Source: Sulfuricella sp035530375 (GTDB taxonomy: Bacteria > Pseudomonadota > Gammaproteobacteria > Burkholderiales > Sulfuricellaceae). Taken from it: 64,000 nt of DNA. The stretch's first letter is position 1; each line of letters starts with the position of its first letter. The translations under genes and the position numbers were made by a program. Location of the stretch: assembly GCA_035530375.1 (NCBI GenBank), contig DATKUY010000013.1, positions 30,841-94,840 on the forward strand. The letters run 5' to 3'. Positions 1 to 8,399 of the stretch are shown here, one piece after another. A model generated the notes under the pieces. That model was not told the origin of the DNA, made no database searches, and saw only the letters and a program-made list of their open reading frames with translations.

Positions 1-1
1 G

Positions 2-511
2 GTCCACCCGGAGCGGGCGGCGGAACTCGGAGCAAGGACGGTGCCGTGGACAAGAATCGGCCCGTTCGAACTGGAGGGCGCGCTTACCCCTGGCGAACTG
101 CGCCGCTGGGCGGAACAGGCCGGCAGCCTCGACGGCATGGCTGATTATTTCTTTCAACTGCTGAAAAATGGCCGGCGCGCCAAGGTAGAGGAAATGGCAC
201 GGCAGGAGCCATCCCGGCTGCAAGCGCTGGTTCGCCTGATGCAAAGGCCGGACACCAGCATGGCGGTACGGATCGGGATCGGAGCGGTACTCGAGGAATT
301 GCACGGCAGCGGGCTCACCGAGGCGATGATCCCCGGTCTGGGGGCGCTGGCCGGGGATGGCGACGCCCTCGCCCGTGCCGATGCCTGCCATTTCCTGTCG
401 CTGATCGGCGGCGCAGAAGTGGCGCCTTATCTGCGCGCCTGCCTCGATGACGAAAGCAGCGAAGTGCGTGAAATTGCAACTGAATCGCTGGAACAACTGG
501 GGCTGAAATGA
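2..511 (+). CDS. Thioredoxin-fold / HEAT-repeat protein, 5'-truncated
   Basis: The reading frame is open to the left edge, so the gene starts before the window. The first visible residues (VHPERAAELGARTVPW...) look like the second half of a thioredoxin fold: the motif before a cis-proline (RTVP), a beta strand (WTRIGPFELEG) and a final helix (TPGELRRWAEQA). The remaining ~120 residues are paired helices typical of HEAT repeats (for example a repeat ending EVREIATESLEQL). A GTG at position 41 could start a shorter protein, but the fold continues upstream of it, so I treat it as internal. The stop overlaps the greB start by 4 nt. The precise function is unknown; a redox-linked scaffold is a guess. 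Confidence 0.6.
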   Translation, partial: VHPERAAELGARTVPWTRIGPFELEGALTPGELRRWAEQAGSLDGMADYFFQLLKNGRRAKVEEMARQEPSRLQALVRLMQRPDTSMAVRIGIGAVLEELHGSGLTEAMIPGLGALAGDGDALARADACHFLSLIGGAEVAPYLRACLDDESSEVREIATESLEQLGLK

Positions 512-1071
512 GCAAGGCATTTACGCGCGAAAATGACGACGCTGAGGAAGAAGAACCGGCACAGGCGCAACGACTACCGGCGGGCCTGAAAAACTACATT
601 ACCCCGGCGGGATATCAACGCCTCAAGGATGAGTTCGACCAGTTATGGAAAGAGGAGCGCCCGGCGCTGGTGAAAACCATTACCTGGGCAGCCTCCAACG
701 GCGACCGCTCGGAAAACGGCGACTACATTTACGGCAAGAAAAGGTTAAGGGAAATCGACCGGCGCATCCGCTTTCTGTCCAAGCATCTGGACAACGCCGA
801 AGTGGTCGATCCGGCGCAGCGGGAAGATTGCGACCAGGTGTTCTTCAGCGCCACCGTGACGGTATGCGGCCAGGATGGCGTGGATCGCACCTATAGCATC
901 GTCGGCGTGGATGAGGCCGATGTCGGACGAGGCCGGATCAGCTGGGTTTCGCCGCTGGCGCGGGCGCTGATGAAGGCGCGCGAAGGCGACTCGGTGACCC
1001 TGCGCACTCCGGGCGGCGTGGAAGAACTGGAAATCATCGACGTGCGCTATATACCGCTGGATTCCGATTAA
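508..1071 (+). CDS. greB: Transcription elongation factor GreB
   Basis: GreB rescues backtracked RNA polymerase by stimulating cleavage of the transcript 3' end. The 187-residue protein has a variable acidic N-terminal extension (residues ~1-25), then the coiled coil starting at YITPAGYQRL and carrying the conserved loop NGDRSENGDYIYGKKRLREIDRR, whose acidic residues enter the polymerase secondary channel. The C-terminal FKBP-like domain ends near EELEIIDVRY. The RRIRFLSKHLDNAEVVDP segment fits GreB better than GreA. The start overlaps the preceding gene by 4 nt and the end overlaps the convergent hydrolase gene by 4 nt. Confidence 0.93.
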   Translation: MSKAFTRENDDAEEEEPAQAQRLPAGLKNYITPAGYQRLKDEFDQLWKEERPALVKTITWAASNGDRSENGDYIYGKKRLREIDRRIRFLSKHLDNAEVVDPAQREDCDQVFFSATVTVCGQDGVDRTYSIVGVDEADVGRGRISWVSPLARALMKAREGDSVTLRTPGGVEELEIIDVRYIPLDSD

Positions 1072-1946
1072 GCGCCATTTTTCCGTCCGGTTGCCCGGTC
1101 GAGAAACTCCGTCAGTTTGACGACCTGACGCTCCACTTCCCTGAACGAATCATGGTCGCCGGCAAGGATCAGCAGGCGGACATGGTCGCCGGATCGATGA
1201 TCGTAGATGGTCTGCGCATCTTCGACCGGCACGGTGCCGTCGTCGCTGCCGTGCACCAGCAGCACCGGGCAGCGTATCTGCCGGATCGTGTTGCGCGGCG
1301 CGATGTCGCTGAAACGGTGGCCGATGACGCGCTGAACATAGCGCAACACGTAACGGCCGATGGGAAAATGGGGCACATGGCAAGCATGCATAAATCGACG
1401 CATCATGCTTTCCGGATCGGCAAAGGCCGCGATGCTCACCACTGCGGCCAGGCTTGGGCGGCGCGAGGCAGCCAGAAGCGCCGCTCCCGCGCCGACCGAA
1501 TGGCCCAGGGCGACCAGCCGGGTTGCGTCCACCGCCGGTTGATGCGCAAGCCAGTCCAGGGCGCACTCCATATCTTCGGCAAAACGCGGCATGGAAGAAA
1601 AACTGTCGCCATCGCTGCGACCATGGTTGCGCGCATCGAACAGAAGCACGGAATAGCCGGCCTGATGCAGAGGTTGCGCCAGCGGCAGCAGCATCTCGGC
1701 ATTCCCGCCCCAGCCGTGCAACACGGCCACCGCCGGAGCAGAACCGGCGCCCGGGGCAGGAATAAACCAGCCAAACAGGCGCTTGCCGTTCCTGGTCGGA
1801 ATCGCGACTTCCCGGTATGGCAAGCCGTATTGCTCCGGAGTGTGCTGTTCCCGGACGCGCGGCGCGCGAAAGCCAATATGGATGGACAGATGGAAGGCGG
1901 CCGCCATTGCGGCCAGAATCAACAATACAGTCACGGTCGCCGCCAT
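1068..1946 (-). CDS. Membrane-anchored alpha/beta hydrolase
   Basis: A serine hydrolase of the alpha/beta fold, 292 residues. An N-terminal hydrophobic stretch (residues 4-22) should act as an uncleaved membrane anchor or signal. HGWGG at ~77 forms the oxyanion region, GHSVG (148-152) carries the nucleophile Ser150, and HGSDDGTVP and GDHDSF near the C-terminus supply the likely acid and histidine of the triad. Members of this group (BAAT/dipeptidyl-peptidase-like hydrolases) have varied substrates, and none can be assigned here. It converges on greB with a 4-nt overlap. Confidence 0.8.
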   Translation of the reverse strand: MAATVTVLLILAAMAAAFHLSIHIGFRAPRVREQHTPEQYGLPYREVAIPTRNGKRLFGWFIPAPGAGSAPAVAVLHGWGGNAEMLLPLAQPLHQAGYSVLLFDARNHGRSDGDSFSSMPRFAEDMECALDWLAHQPAVDATRLVALGHSVGAGAALLAASRRPSLAAVVSIAAFADPESMMRRFMHACHVPHFPIGRYVLRYVQRVIGHRFSDIAPRNTIRQIRCPVLLVHGSDDGTVPVEDAQTIYDHRSGDHVRLLILAGDHDSFREVERQVVKLTEFLDRATGRKNGA

Positions 1947-2004
1947 AGTCAGGATTGGCCGCTCTTGTTACATGACATCGTTGCGGTGTGGACGTCGATC
2001 GGCC

Positions 2005-2412
2005 TCACAGGGGTGACAGCCCATACAGCGACCTCAGGAAATCGGTAAATACAGGGGCCTGGCCGGGTTTGCCCGGGTTCTGCCTGTAGCGGGCGCGCAC
2101 ATCGTCGAGCTTTTTCCGCATCAGGGATTGCGACTCGGCCGCGCCGATCCGATTATGGTCGCGCTCCTCGGCAAGATGGTGGTAATAGCTGAACACCTCG
2201 TCGTCGTAGGGGTTCGCGCCGACCAGTTGGATGCGCTTGACGTTGAGCCGGTCTGCGGCCTGCGCCTTGGTGATTTTATGCATCTTGACCAGTCCGGCCA
2301 GGTATCCCGCCTCCTGCCGCAGCGATTCCTGCCGCGTGTCAGTCCACGGCATCGTGGTGGCGCAACCGGCCAGGGCCCCGAGCAGGATGAGTGTTCTTAT
2401 TTTCCCGAGCAT
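2005..2412 (-). CDS. Small lipoprotein of unknown function
   Basis: Starting at the ATG at 2412, the protein begins MLGKIRTLILLGALAGC, a clear lipoprotein signal with lipobox LAGC, so the mature protein of ~118 residues should be acylated. An upstream in-frame ATG (2517) would put extra residues before the signal and would overlap the ABC transporter gene by 100 nt, so it is rejected. The mature part is mostly charged helices (RLNVKRIQL, LAEERDHNRIGAAESQSLMRKKLDDVRARYRQNPG). It begins 4 nt after the ABC exporter stop and is probably co-transcribed. I do not recognise the family. Confidence 0.65.
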   Translation of the reverse strand: MLGKIRTLILLGALAGCATTMPWTDTRQESLRQEAGYLAGLVKMHKITKAQAADRLNVKRIQLVGANPYDDEVFSYYHHLAEERDHNRIGAAESQSLMRKKLDDVRARYRQNPGKPGQAPVFTDFLRSLYGLSPL

Positions 2413-2416
2413 GGAT

Positions 2417-4255
2417 TCAATGCTGCAACCGGCCATACAATCGGCTATACAGACCGTCGTTTCTGATGAGATCGTCATGCACCCCCTCCTCGATGATATG
2501 GCCATCGTCGAATACATAGGCGCGGTCCGCCTGCTTCACCGCGCTCAGGCGGTGGGCGATGATCAGAGTGGTGCGGTCTTTGAGAAATTCCCTTAGCGCC
2601 TCATGCAGTTTCGCTTCGGTTTCGGCGTCTAGCGCCGAGGTGGCTTCGTCGAGGATGACCACCTGAGGATCGGACAGCACCATGCGGGCGATTGCCAAAC
2701 GCTGGCGTTGCCCGCCGGAAAGGCGCACGCCCTGGCGGCCGACGATGGTATCGAGACCGTTCGGCAGCTCGCGCACGGTATCGGCCAGTTGCGCCACTTC
2801 CAGCGCCTGCCACAACTGCGCGTCAGCCAGTTCGCGCCCCAGCGTCAGATTCATGCGCACCGTGTCATTGAACAGCGCGGGATGCTGCAGCACCGTGGCG
2901 ACATGGCTGCGCACCACTTCCATACCGATTTCCGTCATCGGCACGCCGTCGAAACCCACCATGCCGGAGATGGGCGGATAAAGACCGAGGATCACCTGCA
3001 CCAAGGTCGATTTGCCGCCGCCGGAGGCGCCTACCAGCGCCACCTTCTCGCCGGGACGGATTTTGAGGCTGACGCCGTTCAACACTGGCGTCTCGCCGTA
3101 ACTGAAATGCACATTCTCCACCTCGACGCCGACCGTGTGCTTGCCGGCGAAAGGGTTCTTCAGGTGCGGGTAATGGGGCTCCTCCTTGAGTTCCAGCAGC
3201 CGGTTGATGCGCGTCAGTGCCGCCTTGGCACCATAGTAGGCGTACTGGATACCGAGGATTTCCTGCACCGGCCCCATCATGAACCAGAGGTAGCCGAATA
3301 CCGCCATCATCTGGCCGATTGAAAGATTGGAGTACACCACCATCAGCATGCTGATGGCGCGGAACACGTCGAAGCCGAACAGGAACACCATGAACGACAG
3401 CCGCCCGGCGGCATCGCTCTTCCACGAGAAAGCCGCGGCGTGGGTGCGGATGTCGCGCGCCGTGTCGATTACCCGCGCGATGTAATGCTGTTCTCGATTA
3501 ATGGCGCGGATCTGCTGGATCGCATCCAGGGTTTCGGTAAGCGCCTGCTGGAACAGCTCGAAGGCGCTGTTTTCCTGCTTCTTCAGATCTTTCACCCGTT
3601 TGCCCAGTACCGTGGTGAAATAGATGACCGCCGGGTTGAGCAGCAGGATGAACAGCGCCAGTTGCCAGTGCATCCACAACAGCACGACGGCGGTGCCGAC
3701 AATGCTCAGTACCGCCACCAGGAACTTGGAAACGGACGCACCGACAAAATTGTCGACAGCATCGAGGTCCTTGACGAAATGGGAAGCCACCGCGCCGCTG
3801 CCCAGTGTTTCATATTCCGACATGGCGATGCGTGACAGGCGCAGCAGCATCTGCTCACGCATGCGGTAAACCACGTCCTTGGCGATCAACGTAAAGCTGC
3901 GGCCCTGCCATACGCCCAAGGTCAGCGCCGTCAGCCGCAGCGCCAACGTGGCCACCAGCACCGCGCCGATGTACAGCACCGGGCCATACCAGTGGGCGGG
4001 AAAAAAGCCATTGACCAGCGCCACCAGCCGTCCCGGTTGGTGCAGCAGCACCTCGTCCACCAGCAGCGGCATCAGCAGTGGGATCGGCACGCTCGCCAGC
4101 GCCGCGAGAATGGCGACGATATGGGCGATGACCAGTTCCTTGCGATGTTCGCGGACGATGCCGAGTATCGACGACCAGGTATAGGTTTGGCGCGAAGGAG
4201 AGACAGGCATGAATGCTTGATGCGGGTTGCGCGGCCTATGTTCGGATATGCTCAT
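2417..4255 (-). CDS. ABC exporter, fused permease and ATPase (MsbA-like)
   Basis: A half-transporter of ~612 residues with an N-terminal six-helix ABC transmembrane domain (roughly residues 30-330) followed by a nucleotide-binding domain. It has Walker A GASGGGKST, signature LSGGQRQR, Walker B VVILDEATSALD and the H-loop IIAHRLS, so it should be an active homodimeric exporter. The ATG at 4255 is preceded by AAGGA; a TTG 42 nt upstream has no better site. The substrate cannot be read from sequence; lipid, peptide or bacteriocin export are all possible for this subfamily. The downstream lipoprotein gene follows by 4 nt. Confidence 0.87.
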   Translation of the reverse strand: MSISEHRPRNPHQAFMPVSPSRQTYTWSSILGIVREHRKELVIAHIVAILAALASVPIPLLMPLLVDEVLLHQPGRLVALVNGFFPAHWYGPVLYIGAVLVATLALRLTALTLGVWQGRSFTLIAKDVVYRMREQMLLRLSRIAMSEYETLGSGAVASHFVKDLDAVDNFVGASVSKFLVAVLSIVGTAVVLLWMHWQLALFILLLNPAVIYFTTVLGKRVKDLKKQENSAFELFQQALTETLDAIQQIRAINREQHYIARVIDTARDIRTHAAAFSWKSDAAGRLSFMVFLFGFDVFRAISMLMVVYSNLSIGQMMAVFGYLWFMMGPVQEILGIQYAYYGAKAALTRINRLLELKEEPHYPHLKNPFAGKHTVGVEVENVHFSYGETPVLNGVSLKIRPGEKVALVGASGGGKSTLVQVILGLYPPISGMVGFDGVPMTEIGMEVVRSHVATVLQHPALFNDTVRMNLTLGRELADAQLWQALEVAQLADTVRELPNGLDTIVGRQGVRLSGGQRQRLAIARMVLSDPQVVILDEATSALDAETEAKLHEALREFLKDRTTLIIAHRLSAVKQADRAYVFDDGHIIEEGVHDDLIRNDGLYSRLYGRLQH

Positions 4256-4314
4256 ATTACGTCCTTGGCAGCGCGAGGAGAAATGATGTTTGTGCAATGT
4301 GTCGGGCGACGACC

Positions 4315-5340
4315 CTAATCCCAGAACTTGTAATCCGATTTCTCCAGCACCTTGATGCAGGCATCCACTACGTTTTCGTCATAGAGGCTGCCGCGGTTTG
4401 TGCGAATTTCTTCCACCGCTTGCTCGATTCCCAAGGCCGGGCGGTATGGGCGGAAGGAAGCCATCGACTCGACCACGTCCGCGATGCAGATGATCCGGGC
4501 TTCGAGGCAGATATGCTCGCCGGCAAGACCGTTCGGATAGCCTGAGCCGTCCATCCGCTCGTGATGCTCCAGGACCATGCGCGCCACCGGCCAGGGAAAT
4601 TCCGCCCCGGCCAGGATGTCGTGGCCGGCCTGGGAATGCGTTCTGATGATGTCCATCTCGACCGACGACAGCTTCCTGGGGTTGGTGAGAATCTCGGCCG
4701 GGATGCGAATCTTGCCGACATCGTGAATCAGGCTGCCCAGCCGGATTCCATTGATGACATCCGGCGCCATTCCCATTTCCTCGGCAATCGCCACGGCGAG
4801 CAGTGAAACGCGTTTCTGATGGCCGTCGGTGTAGGGATCGCGCGACTCTATTGCCCTGGAAACCACGGCGATGGTCTGCTCCAGTGTTTCGACCACGGTC
4901 TGCCTGGCGCGTTCCAGTTCCCGCGTTTGGGCGCTGGCCTTGGCGCTCTTGTAGATGGCGCCGAGCAGGGTGTCGGTGTTGACCGGTTTGATTACATAGC
5001 GGTCCACGCCGATCTCGATGGCGCGGATGAAGTAATCTTGTTCGCTGTGCGCCGTGATCACGATGATCGGCACTTCTTCCCGGGTCGAGGACTTGATCGA
5101 CGAGGCCATCTCCAGTCCATCCATCACCGGCATCTTGATGTCGGTTACCACGACATCCGGGTTGTATTCGGCGAAAGCCCTGATGCCTTCCTGCCCGTTG
5201 GCGGCGGTGTGCAGAACGCCGACCCAGCGCATCAGAAAGCGGGAGAGCAGCTCCCGCACCTCTTCCTCGTCCTCGACATACAGGACAGAAAGGGTTTTCA
5301 TAAAATGGATGTCAATATCCAGGCCGGCTTCGTTTTCCAT
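4315..5340 (-). CDS. Response regulator with HD-GYP c-di-GMP phosphodiesterase output
   Basis: An N-terminal receiver domain (residues ~14-130) has the acidic pocket VEDEEE, phospho-acceptor in VVTDIKMPVMDG and the conserved lysine in VIKPV. A linker helix leads to an HD-GYP domain (~155-335) with HDVGK, LEHHERMDGSGYP and CIADVVESM, the metal-binding and GYP motifs of active c-di-GMP phosphodiesterases. It follows the histidine kinase gene by 16 nt on the same strand, so it is the likely phosphorylation partner: signal in, c-di-GMP breakdown out. An internal ATG at 5301 (MKTLSVLYVEDE) is an alternative start. Confidence 0.9.
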   Translation of the reverse strand: MENEAGLDIDIHFMKTLSVLYVEDEEEVRELLSRFLMRWVGVLHTAANGQEGIRAFAEYNPDVVVTDIKMPVMDGLEMASSIKSSTREEVPIIVITAHSEQDYFIRAIEIGVDRYVIKPVNTDTLLGAIYKSAKASAQTRELERARQTVVETLEQTIAVVSRAIESRDPYTDGHQKRVSLLAVAIAEEMGMAPDVINGIRLGSLIHDVGKIRIPAEILTNPRKLSSVEMDIIRTHSQAGHDILAGAEFPWPVARMVLEHHERMDGSGYPNGLAGEHICLEARIICIADVVESMASFRPYRPALGIEQAVEEIRTNRGSLYDENVVDACIKVLEKSDYKFWD

Positions 5341-5356
5341 GATTGCAGTCCGGGTG

Positions 5357-6835
5357 CTAGCGAGTCGAGTACAGGGGCACGCTCAATGTGAATTTTGCGC
5401 CGTGTTCGAGGTTCATGGCGCTGACCGTGCCATGCATGTTGCGCTCGATAATCATTTTGACCATGTACAGCCCGACTCCGCTGCCCTGCTCCTTGGTGGT
5501 GAAATAGGGCTCGAACAATTTTGGCAGAACTTCCTCCGTAATGCCACCACCATTGTCCTCCACGCTTAGTACGGCTGCGCCATCCTGTTCCTGGAGAAGA
5601 ATCCGGACGCGGCCTTTGCCGACCTTGCTCTCCATGATCGATTCCTTGGCGTTCGCCAGCAGGTTTAGCACAACCTGAGCATACTGGTTATGGAACCCCG
5701 TCACCATGATAGCATGGGGAGGCATTTCCAGTTCAAGGCCGATATTGTTGTTCTTGAAAGTTGCCTCGATGATCGAGATCGCGTCCCGGATGGCTTCCGC
5801 CAGGTCGAATTGCGATTCCTCCCGGTCGGGGCGGAAAAATTCGCGGAAATCGTCGATGGTGCTCGACATTTTTTCTATCAGCCGGCGCACCGAACTGACA
5901 TCCCGGTTCAGGGTCTCCGGCGTCATGGTGTTGAAGCGGAAATCGTCATTGATATTGCTGACGATCAGGCTCAGGGAATTCAGCGGCTGCCGCCACTGAT
6001 GAGCGATGTTGTGCACCATCTCGCCCATCGCCGCAAGCCGCGACTGCTGAATGAGGAGGTGATCCTTCTCGCGATTCTTGGCGAGTTCCTCGCCGACCCG
6101 TTGTTCCAGCGTGGCATTGAGCTTGGTCAGCGCCTCCTCCGCTTCCTTACGTTCGGCAATTTCATGGAGCAGATTGGTGTGATAATCGCGCAGGCTGTCG
6201 CGCATCGTGGCGAAGTTTTCGACCAGTGCGCCCACTTCGTCATTGCCGGGTTTGGGCAGAGCGGAATCGAAATCCCGCTGGGCGATCCGCCTCGAAGCCT
6301 CGGCCAGATGGTGAATCGGCCGGCTGACGGTGAATTCGACCATCAGCACGATGGTTGTGGTGAGAAGCGCCAGCATGCCGAACAACATGATGGTCAGCTT
6401 CCGGCTCTCCCGTCTGGCGTCGGCCAAGGTCGGCGACAGATCCACTTGCACGACCAGACTGCCCAGATTCATGTTCAGGTAAACGATGGTTTTTTTCAGT
6501 GTGCGCACGTCCGGGCGGTGCCATACCTCGGGCGGAGGCGGGAAGGTGGCGAGTGGGTAGAGCTGCTTGCCGTCGCCGTCGGCCAGCCGGATGTCGATCC
6601 AGGTGGTGTTTTTCCTTTTCAGCGCATTGAGATTTTCGTGGATGATGTCGAGTTGGTTTCCCAGCAGGAGCGGAATCAGGCCTTCCACCACGCTGTCCAG
6701 ATGCTGGTTGACCGCCTTGAGGTGCGTTGCCTCTTCGATGGCGAGGGAGTTGGGTATCCATTCATAGTAAAGAAAGCCGCCCATCAGCATGCCGATGAGC
6801 AGCAGGGGCAGCAGGAGTTTTGCTCTGAGCGACAT
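5357..6835 (-). CDS. Sensor histidine kinase with HAMP domain
   Basis: A 492-residue membrane kinase. TM1 (LLLPLLLIGMLMGGFLYY) is followed by a periplasmic domain of ~140 residues, TM2 (LTIMLFGMLALLTTTIVLMV), a HAMP domain (SRPIHHLAEASRRIAQRDF), a coiled coil, the dimerisation helix with phospho-acceptor in HNIAHQWRQPLN, and an ATPase domain with N-box NLLANAKESI, G1 VEDNGGG and G2 GSGVGLYMVK. The sequence around the histidine (AHQWRQPLN) is the form common in kinases paired with periplasmic binding proteins. It lies 9 nt after the PhnD-like gene and 16 nt before the HD-GYP regulator. Confidence 0.9.
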   Translation of the reverse strand: MSLRAKLLLPLLLIGMLMGGFLYYEWIPNSLAIEEATHLKAVNQHLDSVVEGLIPLLLGNQLDIIHENLNALKRKNTTWIDIRLADGDGKQLYPLATFPPPPEVWHRPDVRTLKKTIVYLNMNLGSLVVQVDLSPTLADARRESRKLTIMLFGMLALLTTTIVLMVEFTVSRPIHHLAEASRRIAQRDFDSALPKPGNDEVGALVENFATMRDSLRDYHTNLLHEIAERKEAEEALTKLNATLEQRVGEELAKNREKDHLLIQQSRLAAMGEMVHNIAHQWRQPLNSLSLIVSNINDDFRFNTMTPETLNRDVSSVRRLIEKMSSTIDDFREFFRPDREESQFDLAEAIRDAISIIEATFKNNNIGLELEMPPHAIMVTGFHNQYAQVVLNLLANAKESIMESKVGKGRVRILLQEQDGAAVLSVEDNGGGITEEVLPKLFEPYFTTKEQGSGVGLYMVKMIIERNMHGTVSAMNLEHGAKFTLSVPLYSTR

Positions 6836-6844
6836 GGCGCGGGG

Positions 6845-7720
6845 CTACTCGTCAACCCAAAGGGATTCCAGCCCCCAGTCGCGCATCGGGGTGTAGTCCT
6901 TGAGCGAGGTGGAAACGATTTGCTGTATCGGTATCCTGGCCAGGATCTCCCGCCCTTCTTGTGTCGCGCCGATTTCCAGCAAGGCGCGCTGCACCTTTTC
7001 CTGGACAAATTTCGGGACTCTGGGGTGTGCCGCGATCGGGTGGGAAGGCATGTCACGCGTGGTGTACAGCACCCTGAGGGCATCCCGCACTGGCGCATCC
7101 TGCTCCTGCAGGGTTTTTTCCACGCCCCCGCCCGCGTCGGTCAGACCGTTGACGACATGGAAGTACACCGAGCTGTGCGTTTTAACGTAAAGCGGAACGG
7201 GCGTGACGTGATAAAGCCTGGCCAGATCGGCGCGCATCAGCAGGCTGGCGCCGAGGGCGTTGGGCGAGGGAAAGGCGACGGTTTTGCCGTTGAGTTCCGA
7301 CGGACTCCGGATCGGGCTGTCCTTGCGCACCACCAGTATGCCGCGCAAGGGAGCGCTGTCCCGCACCAGGGGAATGTAGCCTTGGGTGGTGCTCATTTTC
7401 AGGATGTGGTAGGGGTTTGTGTAGACAAAATCAAAACTTCCCCTGGCCAGTTCCTGTTCGAATTCCTTGATCGTGAGCGTGGCGACCAGCTTGAAATGCT
7501 CTCCGGTGCGCTTTTCCAGTTCGTCTACGACCGGTTTCCAGATAGCGAACAGCTTGCGCTGTTCGAATTGCGGCACAACCGCGAAAGTGTAGGTATGCGC
7601 CATGGCCGCCTGGCTGACCAGAAGGCAGGCCGCAATACCCAGGCAAAGCGCTCCGGCCCGGCCAAAAAAAAAGCCGGGGAGTCGCCTTGCAAAAAGGAGC
7701 GTGTCGGTTCCTGCTATCAT
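6845..7720 (-). CDS. PhnD-like periplasmic binding protein
   Basis: A substrate-binding protein of the phosphate/phosphite/phosphonate type (PhnD superfamily). It has a long n-region, then a signal peptide ending ...SQAAMA before HTYTFAVVPQFEQRK. Family features include FDFVYTNPYHIL, the SPSELNGKTVAFPSPNALGASL segment and HSSVYFHVVNGLTDAGGG. No permease or ATPase gene is adjacent; the next genes are a histidine kinase and an HD-GYP regulator, so it probably serves as the ligand sensor of the kinase and not as a transport component. The ATG at 7720 is chosen over an upstream TTG at 7735. The ligand is unknown. Confidence 0.82.
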   Translation of the reverse strand: MIAGTDTLLFARRLPGFFFGRAGALCLGIAACLLVSQAAMAHTYTFAVVPQFEQRKLFAIWKPVVDELEKRTGEHFKLVATLTIKEFEQELARGSFDFVYTNPYHILKMSTTQGYIPLVRDSAPLRGILVVRKDSPIRSPSELNGKTVAFPSPNALGASLLMRADLARLYHVTPVPLYVKTHSSVYFHVVNGLTDAGGGVEKTLQEQDAPVRDALRVLYTTRDMPSHPIAAHPRVPKFVQEKVQRALLEIGATQEGREILARIPIQQIVSTSLKDYTPMRDWGLESLWVDE

Positions 7721-7796
7721 GGCACAATCCACCAAGTTGATGTCGCACCGGGCACCATGCCCTGGTTTTTCAGTGTAGCCGCTTACCGCAGGATGT

Positions 7797-8363
7797 TTAC
7801 TGGAGCAGCTTGACGTCCTCGATCACCACGTTTTCCAGCGGCACATCGGAAGGCAGCGGGTCGCGCGGACCGGTGCGCACCTTGGCGATTTTCGACACCA
7901 CCTCCTGCCCTTTCACCACCTTGCCAAACACCGCATAGCCCCATCCCTGCCCCTTCGGCACAGTGTAATCAAGGAAGGCATTGTTCTTCACGTTGATGAA
8001 AAACTGCGCAGTAGCGGAATGCGGGTCCATGGTACGCGCCATGGCAATGGTGTAAATCTCGTTTTTCAACCCGTTGGCAGCTTCATTCCTGATTGGGTAA
8101 AAGGTTTCCTTTTCCTTCAGGCTGGTGTCGAAGCCGCCACCCTGAATCATGAAATTATCGATCACGCGGTGGAAGATCGTACCATTGTAAAAACCGCTCC
8201 TGGTATAACGCAGAAAGTTCTCCACCGTTTTCGGCGCCTTGTCCGGATAGAGCTCAAGCGTGAAACTGCCAAGGTTGGTCTTCATTTCCACCATCGGGTT
8301 GGCGGCCTGGACGCCGAAGGAAAACAGCAAGCCGAGGAGAAAAGCAAATAGCCGGAATTTCAT
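7797..8363 (-). CDS. Periplasmic peptidyl-prolyl cis-trans isomerase (cyclophilin)
   Basis: A secreted cyclophilin of 188 residues with a signal peptide (MKFRLFAFLLGLLFSFGVQA). The catalytic core is clear: FHRVIDNFMIQGGGFD, with arginine in the FHRV motif, then the MARTMDPHSATAQFFIN segment and a C-terminal GYAVFGKVVKG strand. It catalyses proline isomerisation during folding of exported proteins. It stands alone between the PhnD-like operon and the M48 protease gene, 36 nt after the end of the latter. E. coli PpiA is the closest named relative I can suggest. Confidence 0.92.
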   Translation of the reverse strand: MKFRLFAFLLGLLFSFGVQAANPMVEMKTNLGSFTLELYPDKAPKTVENFLRYTRSGFYNGTIFHRVIDNFMIQGGGFDTSLKEKETFYPIRNEAANGLKNEIYTIAMARTMDPHSATAQFFINVKNNAFLDYTVPKGQGWGYAVFGKVVKGQEVVSKIAKVRTGPRDPLPSDVPLENVVIEDVKLLQ

Positions 8364-8399
8364 AGATTACCACTCCAATAAAGTTATCAAAAAAGCGGG

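Noticed and set aside
5690..7813. A 707-codon plus-strand open frame
   Set aside because: It lies opposite the histidine kinase and binding-protein genes, both of which have clear domains. It has the His/Gln/Arg-rich composition of an antisense frame in GC-rich DNA.
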